NCBI GenBank assembly: GCA_034506315.1
Contig: JAPDPT010000020.1
Coordinates: forward strand, 1-51,215
Direction: 5' to 3'
Length of the DNA: 51,215 bases
Origin: a candidate division KSB1 bacterium
GTDB lineage: Bacteria > Zhuqueibacterota > Zhuqueibacteria > Oleimicrobiales > Geothermoviventaceae
In this document: positions 1 through 8,311 of the stretch, in pieces
Layout: each line of letters starts with the position of its first letter
How positions within the stretch are numbered: position 1 is the first letter of the stretch
Position numbers and translations under genes: made by a program
Notes under the pieces: generated by a model
What the model saw: the letters and a program-made list of their open reading frames with translations, nothing else
Told to the model about the DNA's origin: nothing
Database searches by the model: none

Positions 1-1
1 G

Positions 2-820
2 ATGCTTCAGATCATATTCTTCGCCATTCTCGTCGGGGTGGCCATCTCCCTTGTGCCCAACGAGAAAGCGAGGCCTCTGCTGCAGGTGTTCGAGGGCTTG
101 AACGAGGTCATGATCCAGATTGTCAGGCTGGTGATCCGGCTTGCCCCGTACGGGGTCTTTGCCCTTATCGCTTCCGTGGTAGCCAATTTCGGCTTCCGTA
201 TCCTTCTCGCTCTCCTGAAGTACGCCCTGATTACGATTGCCGGCCTGATGATCCTCAACTTCCTCTATCCGCCCATCGTGCGGTTGCTGTCTGGGATGCG
301 CCCCATGGAGTTCATGCGGGGGATTCGACCCGCGCAGTTGATCGCATTCAGCACGAGCTCCAGCTCGGCCACCCTGCCCGTCACCATTCAGTGTGCGGTG
401 GACAATCTCGGCGTGCCGATGGATATTGCGAGCTTTGTCCTCCCCCTTGGGGCCACGATCAACATGAACGGAACGGCGCTCTATCAGGGGGTGTCCGCGG
501 TTTTCATCGCTCAGGTTTACGGGATGCACCTGACGCTTACCGATCAGCTTACCATCGTCGTCACCGCGACGCTGGCCGCCGTAGGGACGGCAGGGGCTCC
601 AGGCGTGGGGATGTTGATGCTGGTAACCGTCCTGAAGCAGGTCGGAATTCCCCTGGAAGGGATCGCCCTGATCCTGGGTGTGGAGCGCATTCTGGACATG
701 TTCCGCACGGTGATCAACATTACGGGGGACGCTTCGGCGGCCGTCATCGTGGCGGCGTCCGAGGGGGAGCTGAACGCGCCGGCAAGTTCCCGCCAGGACC
801 GCAAGACCGGCAGGGAATGA
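2..820 (+). CDS. Dicarboxylate/amino acid:cation symporter (DAACS family), 5'-truncated
   Basis: C-terminal 272 residues of an inner-membrane secondary transporter that takes up dicarboxylates or acidic amino acids with Na+ or H+. The frame is open at the left edge; full family members are about 400-430 residues, so roughly the first third lies outside the window and the ATG at position 2 is probably internal. Family hallmarks seen are a serine-rich stretch (FSTSSSSATLP, about residues 116-126), the substrate/cation-binding loop GATINMNGTALYQG, and a glycine-rich GTAGAPGVG re-entrant region, all among hydrophobic helices. The stop overlaps the start of the following NhaC-type antiporter (ATGA), so the two transporters are probably translationally coupled. 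The substrate cannot be fixed from sequence alone (GltP-like or DctA-like). Confidence 0.9.
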   Translation: MLQIIFFAILVGVAISLVPNEKARPLLQVFEGLNEVMIQIVRLVIRLAPYGVFALIASVVANFGFRILLALLKYALITIAGLMILNFLYPPIVRLLSGMRPMEFMRGIRPAQLIAFSTSSSSATLPVTIQCAVDNLGVPMDIASFVLPLGATINMNGTALYQGVSAVFIAQVYGMHLTLTDQLTIVVTATLAAVGTAGAPGVGMLMLVTVLKQVGIPLEGIALILGVERILDMFRTVINITGDASAAVIVAASEGELNAPASSRQDRKTGRE

Positions 821-2322
821 CGATGAGCCGTCGCCCCGTCATCGGCATCCTCGGGATCGGTGCCGCTGCCGCAGCCGTATTCCTTCGTGAGACCACCGAC
901 ATCATCCGCCTTTCCGCCTCAGGCAAGGACTACGGAGCGTGGTCCTTATTGCCGGCCCTCCTGAGCATTTCCCTTTGCTTCCTTACGCGCCGCGTGATTG
1001 CCTCCTTGTTTCTCGGAGTGGCAGCCGCCGGGCTGGTCACGGGGAAATGGAACATCGTGCGCGAGTTTCTGCTTCCCGCCATTGGCAGCGCCCGCTACGC
1101 CGAGATCCTCCTGGTGTATCTCTGGTGCCTTGGTGGACTGATTGGAGTGTGGACGCGTACGGGTGGGGCTTACTATTTTGCCGACTGGGTCGCTTGCCGG
1201 CTTGTTCGCGGACCCCGCTCGGCCAAGCTGCTCACCTTCCTTCTTGGCCTTGTGTTCCACCAGGGAGGGACGATCAGCACAATCCTTACGGGTACGACGG
1301 CGCGTCCCGTGGCCGACAGGCATCGTGTCAGCCACGAGGAGCTGTCCTACATCGTTGACTCAACGGCCAGTCCCGTAGCGACGCTGCTTCCCTTCAACGT
1401 GTGGCCAATCTACACAGGCGGGCTCATTGCCGGCACTACACCCCTTCTGGCGGACCGATCTGTGGCCGTCGCTTATTTGTTTAAGGCGATCCCTCTAAAC
1501 TTCTATTCGCTGACCGCCGTGCTCTTCACCTTCCTGGTGAGTCTGGAGCTCCTCCCCTGGTATGGCCGGAGGCTGCACTCGGCCCTTCGCCGCGCCCGCA
1601 CCACCGGGAAGCTGGATCGCGACGGCGCCCGACCTCTCACCTCCGAAGAGCTCACTGCCGTCAAGATCCCGCCTGGTTATCGCCCGGGATTGGAGGATTT
1701 TGCCCTGCCCCTCGGCGTCCTGCTGACCGTGGCGATCGGGCCGTATTTTGTGTCTGGCACGCTGCGTATCGCGGAGGCCTTTGTGCTCGGTCTCGTCTCC
1801 GCCATCGTGCTCGCCCTGTTGAAAGGCATGTCCCTCGGAGAGGTCATGGACGGTTTTATCGACGGGTGCAAAGGGGTAACCATAGGGGCGCTCATCTTAG
1901 GGCTGGCCGTGACCCTGGGACAGACGGCGGAAGCCACCGGGGCGGCTCATTTCGTCGTCCGCACGGTCGGGAATTTTCTCCACCCCGTCGCACTCCCTAC
2001 CATCCTCTTCCTCGTCACCATGTTCATTGCCTTCTCGACGGGGACCTCCTGGGGAACCTATGCCGTGATCTTGCCCATTGGCATGCCCCTCGTCTACAGC
2101 GTGAGCGGCGACCCTCTCTACAACCTGCTTTGCTTTGCCGCGATGATCGGCGGCTCGGTGTATGGGGACCACTGCTCGCCCATCAGCGACACGACCATCC
2201 TTTCGTCGCTGGCTACGGGTACGGACCTCATGGACCATGTGACCACGCAGCTGCCGTTAGCCACTGTGGCCGCGGCGATCTCCTCCCTGGCCTACCTCGT
2301 GGCGGCTGCCATCATCCTCTGA
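817..2322 (+). CDS. NhaC-family Na+/H+ antiporter
   Basis: A 501-residue polytopic membrane protein of the NhaC superfamily, expected to exchange Na+ for H+ or an organic ion. Key motifs are the HQGGTISTI segment, the GTSWGTYAVILPIGMPL helix and the diagnostic GDHCSPISDTTILSS segment near the C-terminus, with about a dozen hydrophobic helices. I start it at ATG 817, which overlaps the preceding symporter stop as ATGA; a second ATG at 823 is also possible. The open frame runs back to 391, but that part is an out-of-frame shadow of the symporter. Overlap with a cation-coupled symporter suggests joint use of the sodium or proton gradient, which is inference. NhaC relatives also include malate/lactate antiporters, so the organic partner stays open. 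Confidence 0.88.
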   Translation: MTMSRRPVIGILGIGAAAAAVFLRETTDIIRLSASGKDYGAWSLLPALLSISLCFLTRRVIASLFLGVAAAGLVTGKWNIVREFLLPAIGSARYAEILLVYLWCLGGLIGVWTRTGGAYYFADWVACRLVRGPRSAKLLTFLLGLVFHQGGTISTILTGTTARPVADRHRVSHEELSYIVDSTASPVATLLPFNVWPIYTGGLIAGTTPLLADRSVAVAYLFKAIPLNFYSLTAVLFTFLVSLELLPWYGRRLHSALRRARTTGKLDRDGARPLTSEELTAVKIPPGYRPGLEDFALPLGVLLTVAIGPYFVSGTLRIAEAFVLGLVSAIVLALLKGMSLGEVMDGFIDGCKGVTIGALILGLAVTLGQTAEATGAAHFVVRTVGNFLHPVALPTILFLVTMFIAFSTGTSWGTYAVILPIGMPLVYSVSGDPLYNLLCFAAMIGGSVYGDHCSPISDTTILSSLATGTDLMDHVTTQLPLATVAAAISSLAYLVAAAIIL

Positions 2323-2367
2323 GGTCTCTTGAGCAGTTAGGGGAACCGGTTGGGTTACCGGGAACGG

Positions 2368-3816
2368 CTACGTCCCCGCAAAGGACACATCGTCAATCCC
2401 CGCCTCCAACATCTCGAGGATCTCGTCGACCGTATGGCCATCCTGCGGAAATCCAGCCAGACGGATGCTTAGGGGGATCGGCCCGATCGTCCTTTCGAGA
2501 TCGGATCGGATTTCCAGGGCCTTCCTACGCGCCTGGGGAGGGGAAAGACCCGGCAACACCGCGACAATCGCATCGGTGCCGTAGAACCCTGCCTCCTCTG
2601 CGGATAGGGCCCCCAACACTCGTCGCAGAATGCCGCTCACGATTCTTCGAGCCCGCTCTTCCCCCGCAATCTCACGCAAACGCCGTAAGTCGTGAAGACG
2701 AACCTGCAGCACGGTGGCGGACTGTCCTGGGCCAAGCTTGCCGAACAGACGCTGGATGTGCGCAATGATGGTCTGGGGATCCAGGAAACGCTGCGCCAGC
2801 TCTGGGTCGACAAGAGCCGCAAGCTGGCTGGGTCCCGCCCGCTGCCGAACGACTTCGGAACGCGTTGCCCCATTCCCGTCGCCGGGCAGGCGGTATTTCC
2901 AGATTGTCCTCCTTTCCAGCGCCCCCACATCGAGAAATCGCCCGCAGCGTAAGCACCGGCAGTTCACCCCGGGTTCCGGGAAGGCCTTTCCGCACTCGAC
3001 ACAGACGTAGCGCGCACCCGCTTTTTCGAGCTCGTCGAGGTCCACAGGCCGGGAGCAGCGCGGGCACCGGTCGGCCAGAAAATCGGAACGCAGGCCCGTG
3101 TGACCACACCCGTGGCGATAGAGCTTCTGTGTGCGGAGATTGGCCGATCCACAACCTGGACACACTTCGCGGAAGCTCAAGTTGGGGTGCCCGCAAACCG
3201 GACATAGGTACACCACGTCATAGAATTCCCGCTCCAGGTGACCGTTGGCAGCGAGCTGGTCAAGAAAGTCCAACTCCTGTCCCGGCTCCTCAAGCTGGAG
3301 GACTTTTGCCAAGCGAGCGATGCTGAAACCGTACCGCGACGTGACGTCGGGCTCGGGGACCAGCTCGGAGATGTCCTCGCGTTTAAGCCACTCCAGAACC
3401 CACGGGGCGCCAGCTTGGCCGCCTTCGGGGGCCTGCGGTCGCTGGACCAGGTGGAGCCAGTTTCGAATCTTGAGCCTTAGCTCTTCACGATCGTAGGGTT
3501 TGGTAAGGTAGTCCGCAGCCCCGAGTCGGAGGGCTTCTATGCGCGTACGGGGGTCAAAGTCCTCGGTCAGCACGAGGACCGGGACGCGGGCTTCAGCCAC
3601 GCGCGAATGGATCTCACGCAACGCGGAGAGCTGCGAGGCACCCGGCAAGTGGGGCTCGACCACGACCAGCTCAAACTTGGAAGACGAGAGCAAGTTTGAA
3701 GCGGAAACAAGGTCTTGACAAAGGGATACCGTGTAGCCCTCGGCGGTGAGCAGCTGCCGGAGTCGGTCCCCGACCACCGGATCGGGCTCTACGATGAGCA
3801 CGCGCTCGCGCGCCAC
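2368..3816 (-). CDS. Output protein: receiver (Glu at phospho-site) + TackOD1-like zinc fingers + degenerate GGDEF
   Basis: A 482-residue soluble signalling protein. Residues 1-120 form a receiver domain with the conserved Thr84 and Lys106 (LTKP), but the phosphoacceptor position reads VVVEPHLPG, so Glu54 replaces the usual Asp. Residues about 205-291 hold many Cys pairs (CPVC, CPGC, CPRC, CVEC, CRCLRC) and a HGCGH motif, resembling the zinc-binding TackOD1 output domain. Residues about 350-482 have a GGDEF-like fold, but the signature is GTDAI (413-417), so cyclic-di-GMP synthesis is unlikely. It starts with GTG, two bases after the TAG of the upstream histidine kinase, implying coupling. 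Glu is often phosphomimetic, so the domain may be locked on or may act as a docking module (inference). The TackOD1 call is from memory of the pattern. Confidence 0.82.
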   Translation of the reverse strand: MARERVLIVEPDPVVGDRLRQLLTAEGYTVSLCQDLVSASNLLSSSKFELVVVEPHLPGASQLSALREIHSRVAEARVPVLVLTEDFDPRTRIEALRLGAADYLTKPYDREELRLKIRNWLHLVQRPQAPEGGQAGAPWVLEWLKREDISELVPEPDVTSRYGFSIARLAKVLQLEEPGQELDFLDQLAANGHLEREFYDVVYLCPVCGHPNLSFREVCPGCGSANLRTQKLYRHGCGHTGLRSDFLADRCPRCSRPVDLDELEKAGARYVCVECGKAFPEPGVNCRCLRCGRFLDVGALERRTIWKYRLPGDGNGATRSEVVRQRAGPSQLAALVDPELAQRFLDPQTIIAHIQRLFGKLGPGQSATVLQVRLHDLRRLREIAGEERARRIVSGILRRVLGALSAEEAGFYGTDAIVAVLPGLSPPQARRKALEIRSDLERTIGPIPLSIRLAGFPQDGHTVDEILEMLEAGIDDVSFAGT

Positions 3817-3818
3817 AG

Positions 3819-4988
3819 CTACCCCCTGGAGTGGAGAGCGCTGTACTCTTCAAGCCGCGAAACCGTGTTCACCTGGGCGCTCGGGTGATCCTCGACCAGA
3901 TGCACGTGCCCTTCCGCCACTTCCGGCTCTCCCTTGGGAAGGGTGAAGTGCACGCAGAAGTACTTGCCGTATTCCGATTCGGCCCAGATTCGCCCACCGT
4001 GGCTTTCGACAATGCAGCGGGTGTTGTACAACCCGAGCCCGGAGCCTCGTTCCCTGGTCTCCTTCTTTGGGATGTCTACGAATTTTCCGAAGATGGTGCT
4101 CAGTTGGTCGCGGTGCACCCCCTCCCCCTCGTTGAAGACGGTCACGTGGTAATGGTCGCCCTCGTCGCGAATGGCGTACCGGATCGCCGTTCCCTCCCGA
4201 CCGTAGCGGATCGCGTTGGAAAACAGGTTCTGTACCACCACCGCCATCAGCTCTCCATCAGCCCAGAGATCGGGCGTGCTTTCCAGGGAGTCCGATTCCC
4301 GCTCGACCCGCATTCGCCGAGCTCGCAGCTGTTCTTCCAGTTCGCCGACGATGGGCCGCAAGACCTCCGCTTCCAGATCGACGGGAGTGCGGCGCAGCGG
4401 CATGCGACCGTTTTCGATCTTGGCCAGATCCAGGTAATTCCGGGTCATCTCGATCAGTTTGCGGGCCACGCGAGCGATAATCTGGACGGCTTCGCGCTGG
4501 CCCTCCGTGAGCTCCCCGAGGATGCCCTCGTCTAATAGCTCCGCAAACCCCAGCAGGGAGACCAGCGGACTGCGTAGCTCATGGGAGACAAACCCCAGCA
4601 TGCTCAAATAGTGGGCATTGAGACGCCGAAGCTCGTCATTCGCCTTTGCCAGTTCCTCCGATCGAACCCGCAGCTCCCGGTAAGCCTCTTCCAGCTGTCG
4701 ATACACTCGGGCATTCTCGTGCAGAAGAACGGCCTGAGCGGAGAACATGAGCAGCGATCGCAGCTTCTCCCTCTCCGTCAATCCCCCTTTGCCTTCGTGG
4801 AGGGAGAGGACATCCTCTCCCGGGATCTCCTCGAAGCGACTAATGTACTCGTCCAGGACGCGATCGATCAGTTCCTCAGGGGAGACGGCTTTGGGGATGA
4901 GATCAAGGCTAACGTGGAAGTTTCGGCAGAGCTCCTCCAGGCGAACTCGCAGTTCTTCGGCGGTTTCTACCTCGCGCCCTCGTGACAT
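3819..4988 (-). CDS. Cytosolic sensor histidine kinase
   Basis: A 389-residue histidine kinase without predicted membrane helices. An N-terminal region of about 100 residues of unknown sensing role leads into a coiled coil (about 95-128), then HisKA with phosphoacceptor His136 in FVSHELRSP. The HATPase_c domain has the N box (NLFSNAIRYG), G1 (NEGEGV), F box (FGKFV) and G2 (GSGLGLYNTR). The C-terminal 40 residues are a short tail past the ATPase fold. I start at ATG 4988, preceded by a GAGGGAG site; the open frame continues to 5087 without a better start. It sits two bases upstream of the receiver-containing gene, an obvious partner, yet that receiver lacks the phosphorylatable Asp. The stimulus is unknown. 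Confidence 0.88.
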   Translation of the reverse strand: MSRGREVETAEELRVRLEELCRNFHVSLDLIPKAVSPEELIDRVLDEYISRFEEIPGEDVLSLHEGKGGLTEREKLRSLLMFSAQAVLLHENARVYRQLEEAYRELRVRSEELAKANDELRRLNAHYLSMLGFVSHELRSPLVSLLGFAELLDEGILGELTEGQREAVQIIARVARKLIEMTRNYLDLAKIENGRMPLRRTPVDLEAEVLRPIVGELEEQLRARRMRVERESDSLESTPDLWADGELMAVVVQNLFSNAIRYGREGTAIRYAIRDEGDHYHVTVFNEGEGVHRDQLSTIFGKFVDIPKKETRERGSGLGLYNTRCIVESHGGRIWAESEYGKYFCVHFTLPKGEPEVAEGHVHLVEDHPSAQVNTVSRLEEYSALHSRG

Positions 4989-5220
4989 GGACTCCCTCGA
5001 ATCCTTTTCTCGCGTGGCACCTATCCAACCCATCGGAACGATCGTGGCGCGAAAAGGCCTGCGAGGCCGCTCCCGCAAACCACGCACAAATGGCGGTCGA
5101 TTCGATTTTCGGAAGTTTGGCGACTTTTCTTAAGAGGCCCAAAAGGAGGGCGGAACTTTCCCCCATTGAGCACCCCACCCGGACGTGGGAGTCCACGTTG
5201 CCCCCGCAGGAGGGCGTGAA

Positions 5221-5535
5221 TCAGGTGTACCGGGTCCCGCCGCCGCGAAATCGCCAGAGGATCAGACCTAAGGTGACGGCCAGCACAGCGAGAAATAGGA
5301 GCCCGCCTCGCCGATAACCACGCAGGGCTCCGTCCAGCGCTTCGAGCTGGGAGACAAGATCGCGCTCCTGCGTCTCTAACGCGAGGGATCGGAGCTGGGC
5401 CTGTTCTTCGAGTGCCCGTAGACTATCCAGCCGCGCAAGCACCGAATCTGCCTCCATCCGACCCCGGGCAGCCCCTAGGCCTGGATGGGCCCTGTGGCTG
5501 GCGGAAAAGAGGAAGCAGGCCAGACCGAGGACCAT
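5221..5535 (-). CDS. Small membrane-anchored coiled-coil protein
   Basis: About 104 residues, function not recognised. It starts with a hydrophobic signal-like segment (VLGLACFLFSAS), continues with a polar helix rich in Leu, Glu, Gln and Arg that looks like a short coiled coil (about residues 30-70), and ends with one membrane helix (LLFLAVLAVTLGLIL) and a basic tail. The layout predicts a periplasmic coiled coil tethered to the inner membrane. It follows pyruvate kinase by 14 bases on the same strand and is probably cotranscribed. The start at 5535 is chosen because it begins the hydrophobic segment; no strong ribosome binding site is visible, and an in-frame extension to 5673 overlaps pyruvate kinase and looks spurious. 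Confidence 0.55.
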   Translation of the reverse strand: MVLGLACFLFSASHRAHPGLGAARGRMEADSVLARLDSLRALEEQAQLRSLALETQERDLVSQLEALDGALRGYRRGGLLFLAVLAVTLGLILWRFRGGGTRYT

Positions 5536-5549
5536 CAGGCGATGAGCGA

Positions 5550-6965
5550 TCAGGAGACGACCTCCGCACGAATCAGGTTGGTTCGCCCGGGCACGCCGAC
5601 GGGGGTACCCGCGGTCACAATCACACGGTCGCCCTCGCGAAGCAACCCCGCCTCTTTCGCAACCCTGATACATCGGGCGACCATTTCATCGGTGTCCCGA
5701 AACTCCTCGGTGAGGATTGGGTAGACACCCCAAACCAGGCACATCGCACGAAAGGTTTCCTCGCGGCTCGTCACTGCGATCTGAATGGAAGCCGGCCGAT
5801 AGCGAGCGACCAATCGCGCCGTACTGCCCGACTCCGTGGGGGTGAGGATCGCCACGGCGCCTAAGTCGCGAGCCATCAGGTTGGCGGCCCGGCCGACAGC
5901 GCCCGCCACGGTGAGCTTGTCCTCCGAGCCCGACTCCACAACCCCGTGCCAGAACGGATAGACTTCCTCGGCGGCGCGGATGATCTGGTCCATTACGCGC
6001 ACCGATTCCACGGGGTACCGACCGACGGCCGTCTCCTCCGAAAGCATCAGGGCGTCTGAGCCGTCCAGAACGGCGTTGGCCACGTCGGTAGCCTCGGCAC
6101 GGGTTGGTCGGGGGCTGTCCACCATCGATCGCAGCATCTGGGTGGCCGTAACCACCGGCACGCCCCGTCGATTGCAGCGGCGAATGATCTCTTTCTGGAC
6201 CAGGGGCACCCTCTCGAGGGCTGTCTCCACGGCCAAGTCCCCGCGCGCGACGATGGCGCCATCGGCAACGGCCAGTATGTCCTCCAGCCGGTCGATGGCC
6301 TCCTGCTTCTCGATCTTAGCAATCACCGGAAGCTCCTTCCCCTTCCTGTGCAAATAGTCCTTCACCTCCAGGATGTCCTCCGGCGATCGCACGAAGGACA
6401 GGGCGACCAGGTCCACGCCGATCTGCAGACCGAAGTCCAAGTCGTCCCAATCCTTCTGGCTCATGGCCCTGATCCGTAGCCGGCCGCCCGGGATGTTGAT
6501 TCCCTTGCGCGACGTAATCTGCCCACCGACCACCACCTGGCAACGAACCCCGTCACGCTCGACGGCCGTAACCCGAAGCTCTACCTGCCCATCTCCCAGC
6601 AGCACGCGGTCCCCCGCCTTCAGGTCGTCGAGCAGGTACGGGTAATCCACGAAAAGCAGATGCGGATTGCCGGTGTCGCTCCCCGGACGGAGTTCGAGAT
6701 CGTCGCCCGGTCGCAGCTCCGCGCTGTCGTTTTCCAGCTTCCCGATACGAATTTTGGGTCCGGAGAGGTCCTGCAGGATAGCCACAGGACGCCGCAGCTC
6801 CCGGGAAAGCCTCCGTATCTTCTCGGCTCGCGCCGCGTGTTGTTCGAGGGTACTGTGGGAGAAGTTGAGGCGTGCTACATCCATGCCCGCGCGGATTAGC
6901 TCGCGGAGCACAGATTCGTCCTCACTGGCTGGCCCGATCGTGCATACGATCTTGGTCCGCCTCAT
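5550..6965 (-). CDS. pyk: Pyruvate kinase
   Basis: A 471-residue pyruvate kinase: phosphoenolpyruvate + ADP to pyruvate + ATP, the last step of glycolysis, cytosolic. Typical motifs are all present: RRTKIVCTIGPAS at the N-terminus, MDVARLNFSHS, DLSGPKIRIG, the IAKIEKQEAI catalytic strand, ARGDLAVE, TATQMLRSM and SEETAVGRYPVESV, followed by the C-terminal allosteric-type domain. There is no extra PEP-utiliser domain. The ATG at 6965 has a GGAGGG site six bases upstream; an in-frame ATG at 6980 is less well placed. The first 44 bases overlap the 3' end of the glycerate 2-kinase gene. Together the two enzymes feed glycerate into pyruvate via 2-phosphoglycerate, with enolase expected elsewhere. 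Confidence 0.96.
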   Translation of the reverse strand: MRRTKIVCTIGPASEDESVLRELIRAGMDVARLNFSHSTLEQHAARAEKIRRLSRELRRPVAILQDLSGPKIRIGKLENDSAELRPGDDLELRPGSDTGNPHLLFVDYPYLLDDLKAGDRVLLGDGQVELRVTAVERDGVRCQVVVGGQITSRKGINIPGGRLRIRAMSQKDWDDLDFGLQIGVDLVALSFVRSPEDILEVKDYLHRKGKELPVIAKIEKQEAIDRLEDILAVADGAIVARGDLAVETALERVPLVQKEIIRRCNRRGVPVVTATQMLRSMVDSPRPTRAEATDVANAVLDGSDALMLSEETAVGRYPVESVRVMDQIIRAAEEVYPFWHGVVESGSEDKLTVAGAVGRAANLMARDLGAVAILTPTESGSTARLVARYRPASIQIAVTSREETFRAMCLVWGVYPILTEEFRDTDEMVARCIRVAKEAGLLREGDRVIVTAGTPVGVPGRTNLIRAEVVS

Positions 6966-8304
6966 GGCGCCCTCCCACAAGAAGGATTACGATGTCCATC
7001 ACGTTGGTGCCGGTTGGGCCGGTTCGGAGCAGTTCCCCCGACCTCTGGAAAAAGTGGTACGCGTCATGCCTTCTCAGGAAGTCCCGCGGCTCCAAACCCA
7101 GGAAACGCGCACGGGCTGCGCTCCCTCCGTCGACTACGGCACCAGCTGCATCGGTGGGACCATCCGTCCCGTCGGTCCCGGCGCAGAGGAGCACAATCTC
7201 CTCAGACGGCGGTAGCTCCAACGCTGCCGCCAGGGCCAACTCCTGATTACGTCCGCCGAGACCGTACGCATCGCCCAGGGTGACCGTGGTCTCCCCGCCC
7301 AGCAGGACGCAGGCTGGAGGCTCCACCGGGACACCCCGCTCCCAGATCTCCCAGGCCAAACTGGCGACGACTCTGGCCACCTCTCGCGCTTCGCCTCGGA
7401 CTCGGGAGCTCAGGACCAGGGTGTGGAACCCTAGGGTCCTGGCCAAATCCTCCGCAGCCCGAAGGGAGAGTCGATTGCTGGCCACTACGGCGTTGGTGAC
7501 GCGGGAAAAGATAGGATCGCCCGGTTTGGGTGTCTCCGGTCGCTTTCCCTGCACCCCCTCCTCGAGTACGGTGAGGACGGCCGTGCCCGCCAAGCTGTCG
7601 AGCAAGGTGAACTGCCTCAGCACGGCAAGGGCGTCTGCAAACGTGGTCGGATCCGGCGATGTAGGACCCGAGGCGATCACGTCCGGTCGATCCCCAATCA
7701 CATCAGAAACCAGCAGCGAGACGAGATGACGGGCGCGAGCCCTCTGAGCCAGCCTGCCTCCTTTGACCTCGGAGAGATGCTTCCGGACGCAATTGATCTC
7801 GTCAATCCCGGCCCCACAGGCCAGGAGCGCCTGCGTCGCTTCCTGCTTGTCCCGCAGGGACAATCCCAACACAGGGAGGCAAAGGAGGGAAGATCCGCCA
7901 CCGCTGAACACACAGACGATCAGGTCATCGTGTGAGGCGGAGGCGACCACGTGCAGTATGTCCCGCGCAGCCTGGACGCTTCGCTCGTCGGGCACCGGGT
8001 GCGAAGCCTCCCGAAGAGTGACCCTGCGGGTCGGCACCCGGTGACCGTCCTTGACCACTACCAGCCCACCCGCCACGCAATCGCCCAGCACTTCTTCTAC
8101 CGCGGCGGCCATCGTACCGCTGGCCTTTCCCGCGCCCACAACCCAAACTCGGCTACTCTGGCCGAGCTCCAGCTCCACCCCGGCTATGCTCACTCTTCGC
8201 CCCTCGCGCGCGATGTGTTCGCGCACCGCCTCGGCGGCATCCGCCGCCTGCAGGGCCGCCTGCAGCAGCTTCAGCGCGATGTCCCTGAGTTGGTCGGATC
8301 GCAC
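6922..8304 (-). CDS. Glycerate 2-kinase (MOFRL/DUF4147 family)
   Basis: A 460-residue protein of the GckA/TtuD-like family, predicted to phosphorylate D-glycerate with ATP to 2-phosphoglycerate in the cytosol. Recognisable parts are VWVVGAGKASGTMA near the N-terminus, the glycine-rich FSGGGSSLLCLP loop, CVRKHLSEVKGGRLA, SDVIGD..VIASGPTSPDPTTFADA, and the C-terminal MOFRL stretch with LLCAGTDGTDGPTDAAGAVVD. It begins with GTG, with a GGAGGAG site about ten bases upstream, seven bases after the stop of the methyltransferase gene. Older annotations call the family hydroxypyruvate reductase; kinase activity is better supported in characterised members. The 44-base overlap with pyruvate kinase fits a joint role in glycerate or serine-pathway catabolism. 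Confidence 0.92.
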   Translation of the reverse strand: MRSDQLRDIALKLLQAALQAADAAEAVREHIAREGRRVSIAGVELELGQSSRVWVVGAGKASGTMAAAVEEVLGDCVAGGLVVVKDGHRVPTRRVTLREASHPVPDERSVQAARDILHVVASASHDDLIVCVFSGGGSSLLCLPVLGLSLRDKQEATQALLACGAGIDEINCVRKHLSEVKGGRLAQRARARHLVSLLVSDVIGDRPDVIASGPTSPDPTTFADALAVLRQFTLLDSLAGTAVLTVLEEGVQGKRPETPKPGDPIFSRVTNAVVASNRLSLRAAEDLARTLGFHTLVLSSRVRGEAREVARVVASLAWEIWERGVPVEPPACVLLGGETTVTLGDAYGLGGRNQELALAAALELPPSEEIVLLCAGTDGTDGPTDAAGAVVDGGSAARARFLGLEPRDFLRRHDAYHFFQRSGELLRTGPTGTNVMDIVILLVGGRHEADQDRMHDRASQ

Positions 8305-8311
8305 CGACGGG

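Noticed and set aside
391-816. N-terminal extension of the NhaC gene
   Set aside because: It is the symporter gene read in another frame; the real start overlaps the symporter stop.
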